Source: Nitrospinaceae bacterium (GTDB taxonomy: Bacteria; Nitrospinota; Nitrospinia; Nitrospinales; VA-1). From it: a stretch of 50,139 nucleotides of DNA. Positions 42,427-50,139 of the stretch are shown here, one piece after another. How positions within the stretch are numbered: the first letter of the stretch is position 1; each line of letters opens with the position of its first letter. The notes beneath the pieces are model-generated. The model did no database searches. It was not told the origin of the DNA and was given only the letters and a program-made list of their open reading frames with translations. Both the position numbers and the translations under genes were made by a program. The DNA lies in contig JAJDBE010000234.1 in the NCBI GenBank assembly GCA_029261515.1, positions 1-50,139 of the forward strand. Direction: 5' to 3'.

Positions 42427-43500
42427 ATGAAGAAGCAAAAAATAAAATCTGTACTGGTGATCGGTCTTGGAAAAGTCGGCGCTCTGGTTGCCACGCTTCT
42501 AAATAAACATGGATACCAGGTAACTGGGCTGGACAGGACAGCGGAACCTAAACTGCTTTTCAAAACCGTTGCCGGAGATGTTCAGGATGCCAAGACCCTG
42601 GCCACTTTAATAAAGCAGCACCACGCCGTGGTAACCTGCCTGCCCTATAACCTCAATCTCGGCGTGGCCAAAGCCGCTCACGCGGCGGGACGACACTACT
42701 TTGATCTGACCGAAGATGTTCCCACGACAAAAGGCATCCGCAAGCTTTCCGAAACGGCAAAAGCCGTCATGGCGCCGCAATGCGGTTTGGCGCCAGGCTT
42801 TATCGGGATCGTCGGCGCGGATTTAACTCGATCTTTCGAAAAACTGCGCAGCATCGAACTCAGGGTAGGAGCCCTGCCGCAACACCCGAGAGGACTGTTG
42901 GGTTACGCGTTCAACTGGTCACCCGAAGGCGTCGTCAATGAGTACTTGAACGACTGCGAAGTCATACAGGACAGGAAACGCGCCAAGGTGCCCGCCATGG
43001 AAGGGCTGGAAACCATCGTCATCGACGGCACTCAACTCGAGGCGTTCACCACCTCCGGCGGCCTTGGCACCATGTGTGAAACCTTCGACAAAAACGTCGA
43101 CCGCCTCAATTACAAAACGGTCCGCTATCCCGGACACTGCGAATTGATGCGCTTTTTCTTTGACGAGCTTTACATGCGGGAGAAAAGACCGCTGGCGGGA
43201 GAAATCCTGGTACACGCCAAACCTCCGGTCAATGACGACGTGGTGTATGTGCACGCCGCTGTGGAAGGCTGGAAAGACGGCAATTTGTTGCGCGAGGAAT
43301 TTGTCCGCAGCTACTATCCCATTGAAGTCGCCGGGGGAACCTGGAAGGCGATCTCCTGGACCACGTCTGCATCTGTTTGCGCGGTAGTGGAAATGGTTGC
43401 CAAAGGCGATCTCCCGGCCAAGGGATTTTTGAAACAGGAAACCATACCTTTGGATTTATTTTTTAAAACCCCCACCGGTGCGTTGTTCAAAAGAAATTAA
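42427..43500 (+). CDS. Saccharopine dehydrogenase family protein
   Basis: A 357-residue oxidoreductase. The N-terminal Rossmann segment is VLVIGLGKVGALVATLL, followed by DVQDAKTLATLI, HHAVVTCLPYNLN and HYFDLTEDV. The substrate half has CGLAPGFIGIVGADLTR and GGLGTMCETF, as in saccharopine dehydrogenase/L-lysine dehydrogenase-like proteins. GGAGAG lies eight bases before the ATG. Family members act on lysine or related amino acids; context gives no pathway. It converges with treS. Confidence 0.88.
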   Translation: MKKQKIKSVLVIGLGKVGALVATLLNKHGYQVTGLDRTAEPKLLFKTVAGDVQDAKTLATLIKQHHAVVTCLPYNLNLGVAKAAHAAGRHYFDLTEDVPTTKGIRKLSETAKAVMAPQCGLAPGFIGIVGADLTRSFEKLRSIELRVGALPQHPRGLLGYAFNWSPEGVVNEYLNDCEVIQDRKRAKVPAMEGLETIVIDGTQLEAFTTSGGLGTMCETFDKNVDRLNYKTVRYPGHCELMRFFFDELYMREKRPLAGEILVHAKPPVNDDVVYVHAAVEGWKDGNLLREEFVRSYYPIEVAGGTWKAISWTTSASVCAVVEMVAKGDLPAKGFLKQETIPLDLFFKTPTGALFKRN

Positions 43501-43533
43501 TCCGGTTGCGATTGACGATAGAAGGTTCGCCAT

Positions 43534-46500
43534 TCATTCCCCTTTGGCATCGTCTGCCATTAAATTCAACAGCCCGGAAATCGGAATCCCAACCCAATCC
43601 GGGCGATTCTCCAGTTCATAACGCAGTTCGTAAAGGGCTTTTTCTAACGTGAACAGATCGATCATCGCCCGCGTATGTTCCGGCTCGGAAGGAAAAGAAG
43701 CGCAACCCTGCATGGCCGCTTCATACCCGGTCAAAAATGCCCGGCACGCCTTTTCCTGCCAATCTTTAGCGAAAGGATTTAAAACCGCCGCGTCGTTGGG
43801 CCGGTCGGCCAGAATAGGGCGCAACGCTGCAAAAACCGCATAGTTGAAGGAACGCAAAATTCCCGCCGCATCTCTTAAAGGCGAATGTTTGAGCCGGCGT
43901 TCTGCCAGAGGCCGCGCGGGTTCGCCTTCAAAGTCGATAAAAATAAAATCGTTTTGCGTGATCAACACCTGCCCGAGATGCAAGTCGCCATGATAGCGGG
44001 TCTTCATGGCCTGCAAACCGGATGGCGCCCATTGCGCCAAACGATCGAGCATCGCGGGCTTTAATAGCCGAAGATATTGCGCATCTCCTTGAACCGAGTC
44101 CGGAAGACTTTTCAAACCGAGCTCCAGCATGTCCTGGGTATTTTTAACATCCTCCCCAACCCGGTGCACCCAGGAATCCAGATCCTGTTTGCTGATCGGT
44201 TCCGGATCGAAATCCGGGTTCCCGGTTTGTTTCCCCAGTGCCTGATGCAGCTCTCCAGTGCGCGCACCTAAGGTGTTCATCAAATTCAGAAACACCGCAT
44301 GGTAATCGGTAATAGCCGCCCACACTTCATCCTGTGGTTTGAGTAAGCAATCCTCAAAAAACCGCTGCAAGTATTCCAGGGTGTAAGACCAGGCATCCCC
44401 TTGCGTGTCCACGTAACCCTGCAACAAAGCCAGCGCCACTCGAGTGCCGTCCGCAAGCTCATATTCCAGCGCGCCTGCCAGCGGAACAATATTTTCAAAG
44501 GGAGACGTCTCGGTCAGAAATCGTCCCATTTCCAACTCCGGATTCTTGCCCGATTGCAGGTTGCGGTAGCCTTTTAGAAAGAGTTTATTGCCAAGGATCA
44601 CCGTCGTGTTACTGCCTTCCGCCTGCGGGCGTTTGACTTCTAACGGACCATTCTGCTTCTCGGTCAAGCTTGCAAACGCCTGAGTGGAGGAGAAATTCAA
44701 TTTCCCCTGATCGAATGCTATAGAATCGTTCCTGCCCATGGCTTGAACCAATTCCCAACAGAAGGCTGAATCGGCAAAAGCATCAAACATCACGCCGATC
44801 CGCGCCCCCTGCCGAACCTTTGCCAGGGTATAAACAAAGTAAAAACGGATCGCTTCTTCGTCGCCCTCATCCCACGCCAGAGCCAGGGGAAGAAAATAAG
44901 TCTGCGGCTGGCGATCGGAAAAATGCACTGTCGCCTCGGCCAACAACCAGTTTCCCTGGCCGGACTGCCATGCTCCAATTTTTGCAAATTCGATTTTTTC
45001 GATTGTCTCACGTTTGGCGGCGTACCAGCGTTGCTCTGGAATAAAATGTCGCAACACTTCGCCCTCCATTCCGATTTTTAATTTTTTTGCCATGAACTGT
45101 TTATTGCTCTCCACCCTTTCCGCAAAGAAACTGTTCCAACCTTCAAACAAAACCAGGATCGGCATTTCAAGCGGCGGCAGACGGTCCTCGTGCCAGCGGG
45201 GGGCTTCGGCTTCTGTCGTCAGCCGGAACCAATAGAACCCGTATCCTGCCAGGGTGAGAAGATAAGGCAGTTCACCGATCGCCGGGAAAGGCGTCCGCCC
45301 CATCAACTCCACCGGTACGCGCCCTTTATGGCCGGACAAATCCAGTTCCACCGGTTGTGCGGTGCGCGAAAGATTCGCCACACACAAAATTATTTCACCA
45401 TCAAACTCCCGCACATAAGCCAGAATCTTGCGGTTGCCCGGTTGTAAGAACTTTAAGGCACCTCGGCCAAACGCCTTGTGCGACTTTCGTACCGTGATAA
45501 CGCGTTTCATCCAGTTTAAAAGAGACGAAGGTTCCCGGCTTTGCGCTTCGACGTTTACCGCCTCATAACCGTAAACCGGGTCCATGATCGGAGGCAGATA
45601 CAACCGTTGCGGGTCGGCGCGGGAAAATCCTGCGTTGCGGTCCGGACTCCACTGCATGGGTGTGCGCACACCATTGCGGTCACCCAGGAAAATATTATCC
45701 CCCATGCCGATTTCGTCGCCATAGTAAAGGATCGGCGTTCCCGGAAACGAAAGCAGAAGACTATTCAGCAGTTTGATTTTGTCGATGTCATTTTCCATGA
45801 GCGGTGCCAGACGCCTGCGGATGCCGACATTAATGCGCATACGCGGGTCCTCGGAATAGGTCTTGTACATGTAATCGCGTTCCCGATTGGTCACCATCTC
45901 CAGCGTCAACTCATCGTGATTTCTCAAGAAAATCGCCCACTGGCAATTCTCGGGAATGTCCGGCGTCTGCTGCATGATCTCAGTGATGGGATGGCGGTCT
46001 TCCTGCGCCACCGCCATGTAGATACGCGGCATCAAGGGGAAGTGATACGCCATGTGGCACTCGTCGCCGTCGCCAAAATATTCCCGCACATCCTCGGGCC
46101 ATTGATTGGCTTCCGCCAGCAGCATGCGGTTTTTATGATGCGCATCCAGAACCGCGCGGAATTTTTTCAACACGGCATGGGTCTCCGGCAGGTTTTCGTT
46201 GTTGGTGCCTTCGCGCAGGCAAAGATAGGGAATGGCGTCCAGACGCATGCCGTCGACGCCCATGTCCAGCCAGAACCGCATGACGCGGGTGATGGTGTCC
46301 ACCACATGCGGATTGTTATGATTGAGATCCGGCTGGTGCGAAAAAAAACGATGCCAGTAATACGCCTGGGCTTCAGGGTCCCATGCCCAATTGGACGTTT
46401 CCGTGTCAGTGAATATGATCCGCGTCTCCGGATATTTGGTATCGGTATCGCTCCAGACATAAAAGTCGCGTTTGGAAGATCCCGGTGGCGCCTTGCGCGC

Positions 46501-46872
46501 GGCCTGAAACCACGGATGCTGATCGGAGGTGTGATTGATGACAAGCTCAGTGATGACTTTTAAGCCGCGCCGGTGCGCTTCCCGAACAAAGAATTTAAAA
46601 TCCCGGCGCGTCCCGTAATCCGGGTGCACGTTGCGGTAATCGGCGATGTCGTAGCCGTCGTCCTTGAGCGGCGAAGGGTAAAACGGCAACAGCCACAGCG
46701 TGTTCACCCCCAGATTCTGGATATAGTCGAGCTTTTCTGTCAACCCGCGGATATCCCCGATGCCATCGCCGTTGCTGTCGAAAAACGCTTTGATGTGCAA
46801 CTGGTAGATGATGGCGTCCTTGTACCACAGCGGGTCATCCTTCCAGGAAGGCGTTTCGTCTTTTTGATCCAT
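43534..46872 (-). CDS. treS: Trehalose synthase fused to maltokinase
   Basis: An 1112-residue bifunctional protein. Residues about 10-560 are a GH13 trehalose synthase with [38 protein letters not shown] (nucleophile Asp), LLAEANQWP (Glu) and FLRNHDEL. From about 600 the maltokinase part follows, beginning near [12 protein letters not shown] and showing [11 protein letters not shown] and [12 protein letters not shown]. The two activities turn trehalose into maltose and then maltose 1-phosphate, the donor used by GlgE 15 bases upstream. The fusion is known from several bacterial groups. Length fits the fused form. Confidence 0.95.
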   Translation of the reverse strand: MDQKDETPSWKDDPLWYKDAIIYQLHIKAFFDSNGDGIGDIRGLTEKLDYIQNLGVNTLWLLPFYPSPLKDDGYDIADYRNVHPDYGTRRDFKFFVREAHRRGLKVITELVINHTSDQHPWFQAARKAPPGSSKRDFYVWSDTDTKYPETRIIFTDTETSNWAWDPEAQAYYWHRFFSHQPDLNHNNPHVVDTITRVMRFWLDMGVDGMRLDAIPYLCLREGTNNENLPETHAVLKKFRAVLDAHHKNRMLLAEANQWPEDVREYFGDGDECHMAYHFPLMPRIYMAVAQEDRHPITEIMQQTPDIPENCQWAIFLRNHDELTLEMVTNRERDYMYKTYSEDPRMRINVGIRRRLAPLMENDIDKIKLLNSLLLSFPGTPILYYGDEIGMGDNIFLGDRNGVRTPMQWSPDRNAGFSRADPQRLYLPPIMDPVYGYEAVNVEAQSREPSSLLNWMKRVITVRKSHKAFGRGALKFLQPGNRKILAYVREFDGEIILCVANLSRTAQPVELDLSGHKGRVPVELMGRTPFPAIGELPYLLTLAGYGFYWFRLTTEAEAPRWHEDRLPPLEMPILVLFEGWNSFFAERVESNKQFMAKKLKIGMEGEVLRHFIPEQRWYAAKRETIEKIEFAKIGAWQSGQGNWLLAEATVHFSDRQPQTYFLPLALAWDEGDEEAIRFYFVYTLAKVRQGARIGVMFDAFADSAFCWELVQAMGRNDSIAFDQGKLNFSSTQAFASLTEKQNGPLEVKRPQAEGSNTTVILGNKLFLKGYRNLQSGKNPELEMGRFLTETSPFENIVPLAGALEYELADGTRVALALLQGYVDTQGDAWSYTLEYLQRFFEDCLLKPQDEVWAAITDYHAVFLNLMNTLGARTGELHQALGKQTGNPDFDPEPISKQDLDSWVHRVGEDVKNTQDMLELGLKSLPDSVQGDAQYLRLLKPAMLDRLAQWAPSGLQAMKTRYHGDLHLGQVLITQNDFIFIDFEGEPARPLAERRLKHSPLRDAAGILRSFNYAVFAALRPILADRPNDAAVLNPFAKDWQEKACRAFLTGYEAAMQGCASFPSEPEHTRAMIDLFTLEKALYELRYELENRPDWVGIPISGLLNLMADDAKGE

Positions 46873-46887
46873 AATGCCTTTCTTTAA

Positions 46888-48882
46888 TTACAGGTAATAA
46901 TCGAAATCCTCTTCCGTGTGGACCCGCCGCCTGAGACAAAAAATATGCGCCGGGACTGCGTGAGGATCGAGCTCCACATAGTTTCGGCGCCCCTGCCACA
47001 GGTAGCGGGCATCGCTTAATAGATCATGCATCTGATAAGGGTGCGCCGGGTCCAGCCCCAGTTCCTCAAGCGGAAGCTCCACCCAGCCCGACTGCATGCT
47101 GTAGGGGTCGAGGTTCACCACCACGATGATGAGGTTGGCCTTGTCATCGGTCGACTTGCTGTAACAAATCAGTTTGTCGTTATCGACATCGAAAAAATGA
47201 AGATTCTCCATCCGGTGCAGGGCGGGGTTTTCTTTTCGGATGCTGTTGACCCTGGCGATGAAATCTTTCAGGCTGTCGCGCCGGTTCAAGTCCCATTTTT
47301 GGGTCTGATATTTTTCCGAGTCGAGGTATTCCTCACTGCCCGGCTCCCTTGGATTGTTGGCAAACAGTTCATACGCCGGACCATAAATCCCGTAATTAGC
47401 CCCCAATGTCGCCGCCAGCGCCAAACGGATCTGAAACGCCGGCCGCCCGCCGAACTGAAGATACTCGTGTAGAATATCCGGAGTGTTCGGCCAAAGATTA
47501 GGACGGAAATATTCCCGGCTTTCCTCGCGCGTGAGTTCGAGAAAATATTGCGTCAACTCTTCTTTGGTATTGCGCCAAGTAAAATAAGTATACGACTGGG
47601 TAAAACCAAGTTTGGCCAGCCGGTTCATGACCTTGGGCCGGGTGAACGCCTCAGCCAGAAAAATGACTTCCGGATGCTCAGCCTTGATTTCCCCGATCGC
47701 CCATTCCCAGAAAGGAAACGGCTTGGTGTGCGGATTGTCGACGCGAAACACCCTTACGCCCTGATCGACCCAGAACAAAAACACGCTTTTCAACTCCTGC
47801 CACAACTCCTGCCAACCATCGGTTTCGAAATTAAAGGGATAGATGTCCTGGTATTTTTTTGGCGGGTTCTCGGCATACTGCACCGTGCCGTCGGGACGCC
47901 AGCGGAACCAGTCAGGAAACGCCTGCACATAAGGGTGATCCGGCGAACATTGAAACGCGATGTCGAGCGCCACTTCGATTTTATATTTGCGGGCCTTATC
48001 AATAAAACGCTGGAAATCCTTTAGCGTCCCAAGATCCCGGTGCACCGCTTTGTGGCCGCCTTCGGCGGAACCAATGGCCCAGGGGCTTCCTGGTTCGTCC
48101 GGCCCGGCATCCAGTGAATTATTCTTCCCCTTGCGAAAGGTTTGCCCGACCGGATGAATCGGAGGGAAGTACACGATGTCAAATCCCATCCCGGCAATGT
48201 AGGGAAGCATGTGCTCGCAATCGGCAAAGGTGCCGTGTTCGGTTTCTGCCCCGCAAGACCGTGGAAACAATTCGTACCAGGCGCTGAAACGCGCCAGTTC
48301 CCGGTCGACCACCACCTTCAGTTCCCGGCCATAGTTTGTGGCAAAGCGTTTGTCGGGATAGCGGGACATCAACATTTCGAGATCGCCTTTCAACACGCGC
48401 TGGCGAATGACGTTCGGATCTTTCTTCTGTTTTAAAGTTTTCACCCAGGCGGTCAATTTGGTGGCATCGCCTTTGGAAGCCCTATCAGACGCTTCCTCAA
48501 CCAAACCAGCACCTGTTAAAAGGGCAAGGGCAATGTCCTCCTTTTCGGCTCTTCTCGTCAAATCATGCAGCCAGGATTTAAAGTGATCGACCCACGCCGA
48601 GACTGTATAGACGGCAACTCCCAGTTCATTGACGGTGAACTCTCCACGCCAGCGGTCGTTGTTAAGAAATGTCATGGGCACTTCATTCCATTTTTTATCG
48701 CCATGATTGCGATACAGGAGAACGCCCGTTATGGCATCATGCCCATCTGTGAACAGATCGGCCTCGACGACGACCGGTTCGCCAACCGTGCGCTTGATGG
48801 GGAACCGCCCGCCGTCGATTTCCGGTTGCACCCCTTCGATGATGACGCGGGTTCTCCCCTGTTCGTTAATGTCGTTGGTCAT
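46888..48882 (-). CDS. glgE: Alpha-1,4-glucan:maltose-1-phosphate maltosyltransferase
   Basis: GH13 enzyme that extends linear alpha-glucan using maltose 1-phosphate. The 664-residue protein has the N-terminal beta domain (RVIIEGVQPEIDGGRFPIK), CGAETEHGTFADCE, YFPPIHPVGQTFRKGK, FRVDNPHTKPF (nucleophile Asp382) and IFLAEAFTRP (Glu411). Length matches the family. It lies between glgB and treS-mak, 15 bp and 34 bp away, which places the whole GlgE pathway in one operon. Confidence 0.97.
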   Translation of the reverse strand: MTNDINEQGRTRVIIEGVQPEIDGGRFPIKRTVGEPVVVEADLFTDGHDAITGVLLYRNHGDKKWNEVPMTFLNNDRWRGEFTVNELGVAVYTVSAWVDHFKSWLHDLTRRAEKEDIALALLTGAGLVEEASDRASKGDATKLTAWVKTLKQKKDPNVIRQRVLKGDLEMLMSRYPDKRFATNYGRELKVVVDRELARFSAWYELFPRSCGAETEHGTFADCEHMLPYIAGMGFDIVYFPPIHPVGQTFRKGKNNSLDAGPDEPGSPWAIGSAEGGHKAVHRDLGTLKDFQRFIDKARKYKIEVALDIAFQCSPDHPYVQAFPDWFRWRPDGTVQYAENPPKKYQDIYPFNFETDGWQELWQELKSVFLFWVDQGVRVFRVDNPHTKPFPFWEWAIGEIKAEHPEVIFLAEAFTRPKVMNRLAKLGFTQSYTYFTWRNTKEELTQYFLELTREESREYFRPNLWPNTPDILHEYLQFGGRPAFQIRLALAATLGANYGIYGPAYELFANNPREPGSEEYLDSEKYQTQKWDLNRRDSLKDFIARVNSIRKENPALHRMENLHFFDVDNDKLICYSKSTDDKANLIIVVVNLDPYSMQSGWVELPLEELGLDPAHPYQMHDLLSDARYLWQGRRNYVELDPHAVPAHIFCLRRRVHTEEDFDYYL

Positions 48883-48916
48883 AGTGTTTCCTGAAATTTT
48901 AGAAAATGACGATCGC

Positions 48917-50089
48917 TTAAACCGCTTCAGGTTGCTTGAGAAAAATCATGCTAAGAGGCGGCAACGTCAATGCCAGGGAATAGTACCTGCCGTGGCAGGC
49001 AAGGGGAACCGCTTCTACTCCTCCCAGGTTGCCCTGGCCGCTGCCGCCATAAGGACTGGCGTCGCTATTGAGAATTTCCTTCCACTCGCCGCCTGCGGGG
49101 ACGCCGACGCGGTAGTTTTTTCTTGGCACCGGCGTGAAATTGCACACCACAAGAATCGGTTTCCCCGAAGCCGCGTCTTTCCTAAGAAAACAAATGACGC
49201 TCTGCTCCCAGTCACTGCAATCAATCCATTCAAAACCATCGTGGGAAAAATCCAGCGCATGCAACACCGGTTCTTTTCTATAAAGCGCGTTTAAATCCTG
49301 CACCCAGTGTTGCATTCCCTGATGCGGCAAAAATTCCAACAGGTGCCAGTCGAGGCTGGCGTCGTGATTCCATTCCCGCCATTGGCCGAACTCACCGCCC
49401 ATGAACAGCAGTTTCTTGCCCGGATGCGCAAACAGGTATCCCAACAACAGCCGCAGGTTGGCGAATTTTTCCCAGTCGTTGCCCGGCATCCTGCCGATCA
49501 GCGACCCTTTGCCGTGCACCACTTCATCATGTGAAAAGGGCAGCATGAAATTTTCGGTAAACGCGTAGCAAAGGCTGAACGTCAAGCGGTCGTGATGAAA
49601 ACGGCGGTAAATCGGGTCCTGCGACATATAATCAAGTGTGTCGTGCATCCAACCCATATTCCATTTCATGCCGAATCCGAGACCCCCCACGTAGCTCGGG
49701 CGCGACACCATCGGCCAGGCGGTGGATTCCTCCGCAATAGTCTGCACATCGGGAAACTCGCGGTAGACCGCTTCGTTCAACGTACGCAGGAATTGAATCG
49801 CTTCGATGTTTTCCTTGCCGCCGAATTCATTGGGAATCCACTCCCCCGGCTTGCGGGCATAGTCCAGATAAAGCATGGAAGCCACGGCGTCCACCCGCAA
49901 CCCGTCGATGTGATATTTGTCGAGCCAGAACAGCGCGCTGCTGATGAGGAACGCCTGCACTTCATTGCGTCCATGATTGAAGATGTAGCTCTTCCACTCC
50001 GGGTGATATCCCTTTTTCGGGTCCGCGTGCTCAAAGAGGTACGTGCCGTCAAAATAAGTGAGGCCATGCACGTCATCGGGAAAATGCAT
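48917..50089 (-). CDS. glgB: 1,4-alpha-glucan branching enzyme, 5'-truncated at the window edge
   Basis: C-terminal 390 residues of GlgB, which makes alpha-1,6 branches in glycogen-like glucan. They include [13 protein letters not shown] (nucleophile Asp67 of this fragment), [10 protein letters not shown] (Glu120), [13 protein letters not shown] and the C-terminal beta domain. The normal N-terminal half (CBM48 and first part of the barrel) is missing. The ATG at 50089 corresponds to the start of the HFP segment inside the family sequence. A TAG at 50099-50101 interrupts the frame, and the last 50 bases do not read as branching-enzyme sequence in any frame I checked. A true truncation or an assembly-edge error are both possible. 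Confidence 0.9.
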   Translation of the reverse strand: MHFPDDVHGLTYFDGTYLFEHADPKKGYHPEWKSYIFNHGRNEVQAFLISSALFWLDKYHIDGLRVDAVASMLYLDYARKPGEWIPNEFGGKENIEAIQFLRTLNEAVYREFPDVQTIAEESTAWPMVSRPSYVGGLGFGMKWNMGWMHDTLDYMSQDPIYRRFHHDRLTFSLCYAFTENFMLPFSHDEVVHGKGSLIGRMPGNDWEKFANLRLLLGYLFAHPGKKLLFMGGEFGQWREWNHDASLDWHLLEFLPHQGMQHWVQDLNALYRKEPVLHALDFSHDGFEWIDCSDWEQSVICFLRKDAASGKPILVVCNFTPVPRKNYRVGVPAGGEWKEILNSDASPYGGSGQGNLGGVEAVPLACHGRYYSLALTLPPLSMIFLKQPEAV

Positions 50090-50139
50090 TCTTCTGGTCT
50101 ACAATCTGTAACAAGCGTGACGGTGGCCAGGGAATAGGC

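Noticed and set aside
45541-46563. 340-codon open frame opposite treS
   Set aside because: Antisense to a strongly conserved GH13 domain; no recognisable motifs or ribosome site.
1-50139. CRISPR array, rRNA genes or insertion sequences
   Set aside because: No regularly spaced repeats, rRNA-like sequence or transposase gene was found on reading the window.

Overview
This 50 kb window is bacterial chromosome with moderately high GC and dense genes in short operons. Its content suggests a Gram-negative, non-model bacterium: an MlaC-like periplasmic protein, a TatT-like periplasmic TPR protein, an MEP isoprenoid pathway, and a GlgE/TreS alpha-glucan pathway. Tandem membrane glycosyltransferase-TPR proteins and paired degenerate HD-GYP proteins recall Nitrospinota/Nitrospirota-like genomes. 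That placement is an impression from gene content, not a phylogenetic result.

Layout. (1) 1-890: 3' part of a response regulator with a degenerate HD-GYP output domain. (2) 930-7431, minus strand: rpsB-tsf-pyrH-frr-uppS-cdsA-dxr-ispF, coupling translation factors, UMP kinase and isoprenoid/phospholipid precursor synthesis, with a good promoter before rpsB. (3) 7622-10796, minus: MlaC-like protein, rimO, 6-phosphofructokinase. (4) 10965-15929, mainly plus: TatT-like protein, recN, a second degenerate HD-GYP protein and a small unknown gene, with gpmA on minus. (5) 16043-19178, minus: xseA-xseB-tlyA-dcd; tlyA reads correctly only if one base is gained at a nine-base homopolymer. (6) 19393-23344: an AT-rich orphan membrane protein, an epimerase, folD and a sigma-54 activator. 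(7) 23700-31092, plus: three tandem paralogous GT-C/TPR membrane proteins and an SGNH-type membrane protein. (8) 31178-34002, minus: an AT-rich four-gene island beside tRNA-Leu(CAA). (9) 34347-41823, minus: a five-gene glycoconjugate cluster (GH-GT2 fusion, ABC exporter, kinase-like protein, methyltransferase, glycosyltransferase). (10) 42427-43500: a saccharopine dehydrogenase-like protein. (11) 43534 to the right edge, minus: glgB (5'-truncated), glgE and a treS-maltokinase fusion, forming the trehalose-to-alpha-glucan route.

The strongest candidate for an undescribed system is the island at 31178-33918. It carries a ribbon-helix-helix protein with its own promoter and palindromic operator-like site, then a 217-residue helical protein with faint MazG-like character. 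Next is a dUTPase/dCTP-deaminase-fold protein fused to a transmembrane helix and lacking the deaminase glutamate. Last is a protein of the 5-hydroxymethyl-dU DNA kinase-helical / thymine-pyrophosphorylase (DNA-glycosylase-like) family. The last two genes share a reading frame across a single TAG codon. The combination suggests nucleotide- or modified-base-based defence against phage, which is inference. Family assignments throughout come from reading motifs; no database search was possible.
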